A stretch of DNA of 64,000 nt from an uncultured Pseudohongiella sp. (GTDB lineage Bacteria > Pseudomonadota > Gammaproteobacteria > Pseudomonadales > Pseudohongiellaceae): positions 1 through 64,000 of the forward strand of contig CACBCS010000008.1 in NCBI GenBank assembly GCA_902537815.1, given 5' to 3'. The notes under the pieces were generated by a model. That model had not been told where the DNA came from. It worked only from the letters and a program-made list of their open reading frames with translations, and made no database searches. The translations under genes and the position numbers were made by a program. Positions 26,879 through 34,188 of this stretch are shown piece by piece; position 1 is the first letter of the stretch, and every line of letters begins with the position of its first letter.

Positions 26879-28225
26879 TCAGACCAACAGTTTTTCCTTG
26901 TGCACGTAATCCAGAGTCTGACCCAGAGCCATGTCAAACATGCTGATCATCTCGTCAACCTGTTCACGGCTGATAATCAACGGGGGACAGAAGGCGATAC
27001 AGTTGCCGCTGACTGCCCTGATGAGCAAGCCGTTGTCCTGACAGTACTGTTTGGCTGTGGCGCCAACCTTGCCATCTGAGAAGCTGATTCGTTGGTCCTT
27101 GTTGGCAACCAGCTCAACCGCAGCAATCAGCCCTTTGCCGCGGACCTCACCAACCAGCGGGTGGCTTGCGTACTGTCGCAGACGGTTTTGCATATAGGCG
27201 CCGACCTGAGCGGCATGTTCAAACAGCTGCTCCCTTTGATAAATTTCCAGAGCTTTAAGCGCCGCCGCTGCCGCAACCGGATGACCTGTATAGGTATAAC
27301 CGTGGCCGAAAATGCCGAGTTGATTGCTGGGTTCGCGCATCGCTTCATACATGAAGCCGGGCACCACAGCCGCACTGACCGGTATATAGGCTGCGGACAG
27401 CTGCTTTGCCAGACTCATCAGATCAGGTTTGATGCCCATGGTGTTGGAGCCAAAGTCATTTCCGGTCCGGCCGAATCCGCAAATTACTTCATCAGCCCAG
27501 AACAGGATGTCGTGTTTCTTCAACACCTCCTGCGCTGCGGGATAGTAATTGTCCGGAGCGACAACGACACCGGCGGCACCGCCGATAGGCTCGGCGATGA
27601 AGGCGGCGATGGTGTCGGCTCCTTCTCGCTCGATCAGCTGTTCAATCTCATTAACGAGGCGTGCGACAAATGCTGCTTCCGATTCGTCATCCTGCTGTCC
27701 GTGATAATAGTGTGGGGTGGAAACGCGCAGGATCCCGAGAGCATCGGTTGGCACATCAAAGTGCGTGTGCATGACCGGCAAGCCGGTCAGCGCCGCCGCA
27801 GCCATAGTGACGCCGTGATAGGAGCGTTCCAGCGCAATGATTTTTTTCTTCTGAGGTCTGCCCGTTACGTTGAAGTAATACCGAAGCATTTTGATCTGCG
27901 AGTCATTGGCTTCGCTGCCAGAATTGGCGAAAAACATTTTGGCGTCGCTCACCGGCACCATCTCGCTGAGCCGGTCGGCCAGGTTCATCGCGACCTGATG
28001 GGTACGTCCGCCAAACATATGGCTGTAGGGCAGCGTGCGAAGCTGTTGGGTAATCGCTTCGATCATCTCTTCGTTGCCGTAGCCGAGGGCTGCACACCAC
28101 AGGGCCGACAGACCCTCAAGGTACTGCTTGCCCTGTTTGTCGTATACATAGATACCATCGCCGCGGACGATGTTCAGTTGCTCAACCTGGGTGAGATTGG
28201 TCGTGGGATAGATAAGTGAAGTCAT
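26879..28225 (-). CDS. Class III aminotransferase, omega-amino acid:pyruvate type
   Basis: A 448-residue PLP-dependent class III aminotransferase. The order of motifs is GDGIYVYDKQGKQYLEGLS, FFANSGSEANDSQIKM (phosphate binding), ERSYHGVTMAAAALTG, FIAEPIGGAAGV, ADEVICGFGRTG with the cofactor-binding Asp, and the Schiff-base Lys in LAKQLSAAYIPVSA. Start at 28225 (MTSLIYPTTNLTQ) matches family N-termini; the frame is open 45 codons further upstream but lacks a ribosome site. It heads the pair with the amidohydrolase at 25180. It would deaminate an omega-amino acid or amine such as a diamine or beta-alanine, exact substrate unknown. Confidence 0.92.
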   Translation of the reverse strand: MTSLIYPTTNLTQVEQLNIVRGDGIYVYDKQGKQYLEGLSALWCAALGYGNEEMIEAITQQLRTLPYSHMFGGRTHQVAMNLADRLSEMVPVSDAKMFFANSGSEANDSQIKMLRYYFNVTGRPQKKKIIALERSYHGVTMAAAALTGLPVMHTHFDVPTDALGILRVSTPHYYHGQQDDESEAAFVARLVNEIEQLIEREGADTIAAFIAEPIGGAAGVVVAPDNYYPAAQEVLKKHDILFWADEVICGFGRTGNDFGSNTMGIKPDLMSLAKQLSAAYIPVSAAVVPGFMYEAMREPSNQLGIFGHGYTYTGHPVAAAAALKALEIYQREQLFEHAAQVGAYMQNRLRQYASHPLVGEVRGKGLIAAVELVANKDQRISFSDGKVGATAKQYCQDNGLLIRAVSGNCIAFCPPLIISREQVDEMISMFDMALGQTLDYVHKEKLLV

Positions 28226-28418
28226 AGCGGCAGAATAAAACAGCACACTTGTTAATACCAGAGGGCTGAGTGCCCGGACTGAGCCACTTTCGGCACGCCG
28301 GACCGGTGTATCCGTGACGGGCCCGGGGGCGCTGATTCCGGATCGGCTTTTGCGCTTCAATTCGAGTCGGTTTTGACGCTAGACTGAAGTCCGCTGTCAG
28401 ACCGGAGAATCCGAACCA

Positions 28419-29465
28419 ATGAAATCAGGGCGAAGACACACAACAATCGAGACTTTACTGGGCGTACTGGTTTGCGGGCTGCTCGCTCACACGGGGCTGG
28501 TGCAGGCACAGCCCAATCCCTATCAGGTCGTTAATCACTGGGGAGAGTTGCCCGGCGGGCGTCCCATGGGAGTGGTTACCGGCGTGCAGCCGGATCCGGA
28601 TGGCGAACACATCTGGATTGTCGAGCGATGTGGGGGCAATCAGTGTGCCGGATCGGCGCTGAACCCAATCCATAAACTGGACAGTCAGGGGCGCACGGTC
28701 AAGTCGATTGGTGCAGGTCTTTTTGCCTGGCCTCACGGATTTGATATGGACGCTGACGGAAACCTCTGGGTTACCGAGGGCGCGCCTGAGGGCGATGCCC
28801 GGGGAGAATCCGGATCGGAACTCGGGATGGGGCATCAGATCATTAAGCTGAATCAGGATGGCGAGGTGCTGATGCGTCTCGGCGAGGCGGGAGTTCCGGG
28901 TGATGATGCGGAGCATTTCAACGGGCCTGCTGCCGTGCTGATTGGGCCAACCGGGGAAATCTGGGTCGCTGATGGCCACCGTGGCGGAAATAACCGGATC
29001 ATGAAGTTTTCATCGGGTGGTGAGCTGCTATTACAGCTCGGGGGTGGCATTGAGGACACCAGCAGGGAAAGCGGCCTGTTCAATGACCCGCACGATCTGA
29101 AGATGGATTCACAAGGACGCCTGTTCGTTGCGGACCGTGGTAATAACCGCATTCAGATCTTTTCTCAGGAAGGACAGCTGCTCGATATCTGGACGCAATT
29201 CGGAAGACCGAGCGGTCTGTGGATTGACGCCGACGACACTCTCTACGTCGCCGATGGCATGTCCGGTGAGCAATGGAACCGCGGCTGGGAAAGGGGCATC
29301 CGTATCGGAGATGCCCGGACAGGATATGTCACCGAGTTCATCCCGGATTATGAAATCCCCAACGGCAGCGGAATCGAGTTTCTTGCATCAGACCGCAGCG
29401 GAAATATCTTCGCCGGTCAGGTCGGGCGGCAGCGCTTTGAGAAGTACATACGGGTCAGACCATGA
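28419..29465 (+). CDS. Secreted NHL-repeat beta-propeller protein
   Basis: A 348-residue exported protein (signal peptide ending GLVQAQ) built of NHL-type beta-propeller blades, similar in pattern to peptidyl-alpha-hydroxyglycine amidating lyase and SMP-30-like proteins. Repeated blade motifs are AWPHGFDMDADGNLWVTEG, NGPAAVLIGPTGEIWVADG, NDPHDLKMDSQGRLFVADRGNNRIQIF and RPSGLWIDADDTLYVADG. GGAG lies 11 bases before the ATG. Whether it is a lyase or only a binding propeller is not clear. It is divergent from the aminotransferase at 28225. Confidence 0.85.
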   Translation: MKSGRRHTTIETLLGVLVCGLLAHTGLVQAQPNPYQVVNHWGELPGGRPMGVVTGVQPDPDGEHIWIVERCGGNQCAGSALNPIHKLDSQGRTVKSIGAGLFAWPHGFDMDADGNLWVTEGAPEGDARGESGSELGMGHQIIKLNQDGEVLMRLGEAGVPGDDAEHFNGPAAVLIGPTGEIWVADGHRGGNNRIMKFSSGGELLLQLGGGIEDTSRESGLFNDPHDLKMDSQGRLFVADRGNNRIQIFSQEGQLLDIWTQFGRPSGLWIDADDTLYVADGMSGEQWNRGWERGIRIGDARTGYVTEFIPDYEIPNGSGIEFLASDRSGNIFAGQVGRQRFEKYIRVRP

Positions 29466-29499
29466 TGTCGGGCCGAACCATTGCCGAATGGGTTCTCTG

Positions 29500-30162
29500 T
29501 TACTTGAACAGGCTTATCTGAGTCATGAACGATTTGATATGCTGCGGCATGGGAATATTGGCTTCCAGCTGTGGGCAGGGCTCCACTGATTCGGCCAGTG
29601 TGTTCAGATTGATCACACCGGCCCAGATTGCGTTTTCGTAATCGCTGTCCTTGTCTTTCGGTGGTCCACTGCGCACTTTGGCGACCGCCTCGTCAATGGG
29701 GATTTTGATCAGCAGGGTCGCGTTAAGCTCCTGCGGCGTCGCTGCGCGAATCGTGGGCGCGCGGCCCGAGACAATATGGTTGATGAAGACATCGAGGATT
29801 TCCGCTTTGTTTTCTTCTACCCGTTTAGCCTTGCCGAACACCGTCACCGACCGGTAGTTGACCGAGTGGTTAAAACCGGTGCGGGCCAGCACGAGCCCAT
29901 CCAGCAGCGTCATACTGATACAGGCGGTTTGCCCATCCAGCAGTGCGTTCAGCATCTGATTCTGCAGATGTCCATGCAGGTAGAGGGCATCGTCAACTCG
30001 CACGTAGGCATTGGGTAAGACTCTGGCTTCCCCGTTAATGGTGTAGGCGACCTGACATAAAAACGATTTATCAAGCAGGGAATAGATTTCGTCACGCTGG
30101 TAAATGCCGCGACCACTGAAGCGCGAAACTTTGGTGCGTTCCGAAGGTTGCTGATCTGTCAT
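29500..30162 (-). CDS. Pyridoxamine 5'-phosphate oxidase family protein
   Basis: A 220-residue split-barrel flavin-binding protein of the PNPOx-like family (Pfam Pyrid_ox_2 type). Visible blocks are RGIYQRDEIYSLLDKSFLCQVAYTIN, LPNAYVRVDDALYLHGHLQNQML and ACISMTLLDGLVLARTGFNHSVNYRSVTVFG. These match small FMN- or haem-binding members, often called nitroimidazole resistance-like proteins. It is unlikely to be the true PdxH because the C-terminal R-x-E motif is not evident. Convergent with the NHL gene 34 bases away. Confidence 0.88.
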   Translation of the reverse strand: MTDQQPSERTKVSRFSGRGIYQRDEIYSLLDKSFLCQVAYTINGEARVLPNAYVRVDDALYLHGHLQNQMLNALLDGQTACISMTLLDGLVLARTGFNHSVNYRSVTVFGKAKRVEENKAEILDVFINHIVSGRAPTIRAATPQELNATLLIKIPIDEAVAKVRSGPPKDKDSDYENAIWAGVINLNTLAESVEPCPQLEANIPMPQHIKSFMTQISLFK

Positions 30163-30289
30163 GGGTGTTTCTCATTGTCGCTGCGCTGGCCGGACGCATT
30201 GTCCGAGTCTGGTTGAGGCCCCAGTATACATGGTCCGCCGGATTTGCTACCAAGTTGTCTGACATATCCCGACAGTCAGGAGGAAGCAA

Positions 30290-30589
30290 ATGGTATTCAA
30301 TAACGTGTTACTGAGAGCCAAAGATCCACAGCGGATTACTGAAATTGCCGAACTGCTCCGGCAGCAGGCATCCCTGTCATCAGTAGAGCCCGGCTGCGAG
30401 CGGTTTGACGTATTCCAGTCTGAAGCAGAGCCTGAGTTGTTTCTTTTAATCGAATTCTGGGCCTCTGAGGGGCATCTGGCACAGCACAAGAAAGCGGAAG
30501 CCTTCACGCAACTGTATCAGCCGAAGGTGCTGCCGCTGGTGCACCGTGAGCCTCATCTGTGCCGCAGGATCTGGCCAAGCCCAGACTAA
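30290..30589 (+). CDS. Antibiotic biosynthesis monooxygenase (ABM) domain protein
   Basis: A 99-residue single ABM domain (ferredoxin-like fold dimer), as in putative quinol monooxygenases of the YgiN type. The pattern E-x-G-C-E-R-F-D-V (VEPGCERFDVFQSEAEP), then FLLIEFWASEGHLAQHKKAEAF, is typical. A strong AGGAGG site precedes the ATG. It is about 70 bases upstream of the exported methyltransferase-like gene and may share its transcript. The cofactorless oxygenase function is only known for some members. Confidence 0.85.
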   Translation: MVFNNVLLRAKDPQRITEIAELLRQQASLSSVEPGCERFDVFQSEAEPELFLLIEFWASEGHLAQHKKAEAFTQLYQPKVLPLVHREPHLCRRIWPSPD

Positions 30590-30658
30590 ATTGGATTCCT
30601 TTCGCTAAAAATGGAAAGATGGGCAGGTTTTTCGACCCATGTATTGCAGGAGTTGGCT

Positions 30659-31417
30659 ATGAAAAGAATCATTCAACTGGGCATTTCAGGTCTCGCATCC
30701 TCGCTGACCCTGTTTGCTCTGCATTCGGCGCAGGCCCAATCTTCAGCGGATCTCGTGGCAGCCGCCCTCAGTCATCCTGACCGACCCAGCGAAGAGGCGC
30801 AGGATGACGCACGGCGTATGCCACTGGAAGTGCTCAGTTTTGCCGGGCTGTCGGCCGGCATGGAGGTGCTGGAGATGGAAGCGGGAGGCGGATGGTACAC
30901 CGAGATAATGAGTCGGGCAGTCGGGGCCGGTGGCAGTGTTACCATGCAGAATCCTTCGGCTTTTGAGAGCTTTACCGGCGATGCAGACAATGACCGTGCC
31001 GCCAGGCTCTCCAACGTCACACTCAGCACAACCAATTTTGATGAACTGGCGCCTGCCAGTGGCTCGATAGACCTGGTTACCTGGATTCTGGGTCCCCATG
31101 AGTTGTGGTTCGCGCCGGGTGGCAATTCCCTGGGGGATCCCACAGAAACCTTCAATGAAATTGTTCGGGTGTTGAAGCCGGGCGGCAGACTGCTCGCCGT
31201 TGACCATCAGGCAGCGGCAGACTCCGGACCGGAGGTAGGGGGCAGCCTGCACCGCATTCGCGATGATCTGATCACTGGCTATGCAGAGGCCGCGGGTCTG
31301 CGTGTGATCCGCAGTTCAGCGATGCACATGAACGCGGAAGACCCGCTTGATAACGGGGTTTTTGATCCTTCTATTCAGGGTCGCACCAGCAAATTTGTCG
31401 TACTTTACGAGAAGTAA
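30659..31417 (+). CDS. Exported COG4798-type predicted methyltransferase
   Basis: A 252-residue protein with a Rossmann-like methyltransferase fold and a signal peptide ending SAQAQS. The nucleotide-binding region reads GMEVLEMEAGGGWYTEIMSRAVG, in which the usual acidic-G-x-G-x-G is replaced by E-A-G-G-G-W-Y-T-E, as in the COG4798 family. FNEIVRVLKPGGRLLAVDH is a standard post-motif III block. The start at 30659 has CAGGAG seven bases upstream; the ORF extends 16 codons further without support. SAM is not expected in the periplasm, so either the family has another ligand or export does not occur. Convergent with an amidohydrolase. Confidence 0.85.
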   Translation: MKRIIQLGISGLASSLTLFALHSAQAQSSADLVAAALSHPDRPSEEAQDDARRMPLEVLSFAGLSAGMEVLEMEAGGGWYTEIMSRAVGAGGSVTMQNPSAFESFTGDADNDRAARLSNVTLSTTNFDELAPASGSIDLVTWILGPHELWFAPGGNSLGDPTETFNEIVRVLKPGGRLLAVDHQAAADSGPEVGGSLHRIRDDLITGYAEAAGLRVIRSSAMHMNAEDPLDNGVFDPSIQGRTSKFVVLYEK

Positions 31418-31425
31418 TTGCGCCG

Positions 31426-31452
31426 CAGCCGCGTCAACCCATGGCGCGGCTG
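31426..31452. terminator. GC-rich inverted repeat between convergent genes
   Basis: CAGCCGCG (31426-31433) and CGCGGCTG (31445-31452) are perfectly complementary around an 11-base loop, and can extend by one G-U and one C-G pair. It lies in the 87-base gap between the convergent methyltransferase-like and amidohydrolase genes. There is no U-tract on either side, so a termination role is an inference from position only. Confidence 0.4.
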
Positions 31453-31504
31453 TGCGCTCTTCAGGACAAGGCGAGCAGCCGGGTCAGCCTGTTGCGCGCC
31501 TGAC

Positions 31505-33238
31505 CTATAAATCCTCAAAAGTAATTTTGCCCCCCACTATAGTCATGACGTTTCTGGCGGTGAGGATGTCCGCTTCAGGGATGGTCATGAGATCGCCGTC
31601 GAACACCGTAAAATCTGCCAGCTTTCCTGCTTCTATCGAGCCTCGCAGATGCTCTTGAAAGGCGCCATGTGCCGGCCAGATAGTGAACATTTTCAGCGCG
31701 GTCTCGCGGGACACTGCCAGCTCCGGATGCCAACCCGGACCGTCTGTGCCGTCCAGACGCTTGCGCGTGACGGCGGCATAGAACTCGATACGGGGGTCGC
31801 CCACCTCAACCGGCGCATCTGATCCACCAATAATCATCAGTCCGCGGTCAACCAGTTGCTGCCAGGGATAGGCATAGCCGAGACGGTCGGGGCCCAGCCG
31901 GTCCGGAGCGAAGTTCAGGTCGCCAATGCCATGACTGGGCTGCATGGAGGGAAAGACCCCCATCTCCACGAATCTCGCCTGATCGGAAGGGGGAATGATC
32001 TGGGCGTGCTCCATCCGCCATCGCAAATCGGTGCTGGACCATTCGGATTCCGGCAGTGCATTCCGTGCTTCGGCATACCAGTCCAGCAGCGTTCGCACGG
32101 CGCGGTCGCCAATGACATGGGTCCAGATTTGCAGGCCTTGCCGCAGTGACGCTGCAAGAACTGGCATGACTTGCTCTTTGGTTGTGCGGTTCATAAAACC
32201 GTTGTGATCTGCATCAGAATAATTCGCCAGTAAGGCAGCGCCTCTTGATCCCAGAGTGCCATCGATGAACACCTTGATGCCCCGCAGATCAAAGAAGTGG
32301 TCCGGGGTGGTTTCCCGGCCACGTTCGAGCATCAAATCCGCTTCCTGCACCAGCGCAGCGGCATAGACACGATGCGCCATTTTCCCTTCGGCATGGATTT
32401 CTTTAAGCAGGTCAATCTGTCTGAATGCCATGCCCGCGTCATGGGTCTGAGTCCAGCCAAGCGCGGCATTAGCCTGCAGACCTCGCTCGAGGTTGTCTTT
32501 GATGTAGTCATCGGTTTCGGGAGGGATGAGCTCACGAAAGACATTCATCGCATTAGCTAGCACATAGCCGGTTGGTGTGCCGTCGAGGTCTCGCTCAAAG
32601 CGCCCTCCTTCAGGATCGGGCGTCCTCGCGGTGATACCTGCCAATTCGAGTGCCCGGGAATTAACGAGTGCCGAGACGCCATCTGCCCGCGGCATGAACA
32701 GAGGTTTGTTCCGGGTGAATGCGTCTACGTCGAACTTGTTGAGAAAGCGCTGCTGGTCGGTCCACTCCCGTTCGATCCATCCGCGTCCCTGCACCCAGTC
32801 TCCTTCGGGAATGGTCTCTGCCCAGTCCTCGATGGCCGCCACTGTTTCAGCCAGCGTCGGAATACCGAACAGGCTGAGGGTTTTTGTCCGGCGACCGATA
32901 CCTTCCAGATGCTGGTGGGCATCAGTGAAGCCGGCGAATACGGTCCGCCCGGTCAGATCGAAAATCTGCGCACTGCTGCACAGGTAGGGCTCGATGCCGG
33001 ATTCATCGCCGACATAGACAATGCGGTCCCCCAGCACTGCCAGAGCGCTGGCAGTCCACTGGTTGTCGTTGGCGGTATAAATCGTGGTGTTGTGTAGTAC
33101 CAGATCAGCAGCCTCACAGTCTGCGCCTGCGTTTTGCGTTGCCAGGCCGGGCTCAATGGACGGGGGCTGATCGCTGCAGGCCGCCGGGAGCAGGCAGATG
33201 GAAAGTCCTAACGCGGCCGATCGAAACCTGTGTGACAC
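31505..33238 (-). CDS. YtcJ-type amidohydrolase family lipoprotein (second copy)
   Basis: A 577-residue metal-dependent amidohydrolase of the same YtcJ-like branch as the gene at 25180. It has a lipoprotein signal (core LGLSICLLPAACSD; lipobox PAAC). The metal motif is DAHQHLEG after FAGFT, so the usual H-x-H reads H-Q-H. WTHVIGDRAVRTLLD and WRMEHAQIIPPSD hold further ligands, and DGTLGSRGAALL is a conserved block; GGSDAPVE gives the late Asp. Start is GTG at 33238 with GGGAG nine bases upstream. It sits alone on the minus strand. Substrate unknown; probably an N-acyl amide or cyclic amide in the periplasm. Confidence 0.9.
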   Translation of the reverse strand: MSHRFRSAALGLSICLLPAACSDQPPSIEPGLATQNAGADCEAADLVLHNTTIYTANDNQWTASALAVLGDRIVYVGDESGIEPYLCSSAQIFDLTGRTVFAGFTDAHQHLEGIGRRTKTLSLFGIPTLAETVAAIEDWAETIPEGDWVQGRGWIEREWTDQQRFLNKFDVDAFTRNKPLFMPRADGVSALVNSRALELAGITARTPDPEGGRFERDLDGTPTGYVLANAMNVFRELIPPETDDYIKDNLERGLQANAALGWTQTHDAGMAFRQIDLLKEIHAEGKMAHRVYAAALVQEADLMLERGRETTPDHFFDLRGIKVFIDGTLGSRGAALLANYSDADHNGFMNRTTKEQVMPVLAASLRQGLQIWTHVIGDRAVRTLLDWYAEARNALPESEWSSTDLRWRMEHAQIIPPSDQARFVEMGVFPSMQPSHGIGDLNFAPDRLGPDRLGYAYPWQQLVDRGLMIIGGSDAPVEVGDPRIEFYAAVTRKRLDGTDGPGWHPELAVSRETALKMFTIWPAHGAFQEHLRGSIEAGKLADFTVFDGDLMTIPEADILTARNVMTIVGGKITFEDL

Positions 33239-33524
33239 GTCGCTATTCTCCCTTTTTGCATGTTGAGTATTGGTGGAGGCTCAAAATAACCGATCCTGAC
33301 GGCTGACTGAAGGCGGATCTCGTGGCTGGATTGCCGGCCATCGAGCTCAGCGCCCGCCTGCCGATTTGTCGCGGGTATCCGGAGTTGGGTGCTGACCAGC
33401 ACCGTTCGCTCGTCCTGCTTCAGAAGCAGCCCGGTTGGGAGGATAGGCACCGACGTTTGCCAGCCATCATAAGAGTCGTACAATGGGGGCTCACTTAAAA
33501 TAACAAGTCTCAAGGGAGCCAGTC

Positions 33525-33983
33525 ATGCCAAGAATTATCCTGCTAAGCGTGTTTGCCTTATTTGTCACCCTGCCAGCGTCCGCGCAACAAAATGCGGAAC
33601 CCTGCGGCCCTGCGGCCGATTTGTCTGAGGATTTCAGCAAAAGTGTTGACGCCGGTTCGCGCTGTTTTGAGCTTCGCATGTACACGGCTGAGCCTGCGGT
33701 GGATGGCGAGGGCGGCATTGATAACCTGCACCAGCGGTTCCGTGAGGAGGAGGTGGCCATTTTTGAGAAGCATGGTGCCGAGGTTGTCGCTGTCTGGCAG
33801 CGTCTGGACAACCCGAACACGCTGGTCTGGATGCTAGCCTATCGAGATCGGGCCCACCGTCAGGAAGTCTGGGAAGCGTTTGCCGCGGATCCCGCCTGGC
33901 ATGCGCTGCGTGAGAAATACGCAGTACCGCTGTCAGCAGAAGCTTACATGATGAGCGCTACCGATTACTCCAAGCTCAAGTAA
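33525..33983 (+). CDS. Secreted NIPSNAP family protein
   Basis: A 152-residue exported protein with a signal peptide ending ASAQQ and a NIPSNAP-type ferredoxin-like domain. RCFELRMYTAEP is the conserved R-x-Y start of the domain, GGIDNLHQRFREEEVAIFEKHG follows, and NTLVWMLAYRDRAHRQEVWEAF, then FAADPAWHAL, completes the pattern. GGGAG precedes the ATG by seven bases. Mature NIPSNAP proteins are usually cytosolic or mitochondrial, and bacterial ones are uncharacterised. The function is unknown. Confidence 0.88.
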   Translation: MPRIILLSVFALFVTLPASAQQNAEPCGPAADLSEDFSKSVDAGSRCFELRMYTAEPAVDGEGGIDNLHQRFREEEVAIFEKHGAEVVAVWQRLDNPNTLVWMLAYRDRAHRQEVWEAFAADPAWHALREKYAVPLSAEAYMMSATDYSKLK

Positions 33984-34020
33984 AAGCCTGACCGGCTTCT
34001 CGTGGAAGCGGTCCGGATAG

Positions 34021-34185
34021 TCTGAGTCACATGGCCTGCATGTTTTTGACGGAGTCGTCACCTTCACCTGGCGTGACGACGACAGCACGCTAGACCCGGT
34101 AACCTACACGCTGACGGCTTCCGGTGTGACACCTCCTATCCAGTGGACAGTGGGCGGGACCTGCGTGCCGCTTGGCCTGTGCTAA
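34021..34185 (+). pseudogene. Orphan 3' fragment of a type IV pilin-like gene
   Basis: Between the NIPSNAP gene and the PQQ dehydrogenase, one frame is open for 54 codons from the stop at 34018 to TAA at 34183. It reads VVTFTWRDDDSTLDP, VTYTLTASGVTPPIQWTVGG and TCVPLGLC before the stop. The beta-strand repeats, the P-P-I-Q-W and the two Cys at the extreme C-terminus resemble the disulfide-bounded end of type IVa pilins. No start codon, leader or N-terminal helix is present upstream. It is therefore a remnant, not a gene. Confidence 0.55.
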
Positions 34186-34188
34186 CGG

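Noticed and set aside
27092-28219. 375-codon open frame antisense to the class III aminotransferase
   Set aside because: The minus strand has complete aminotransferase motifs including the Schiff-base Lys; this frame has none.
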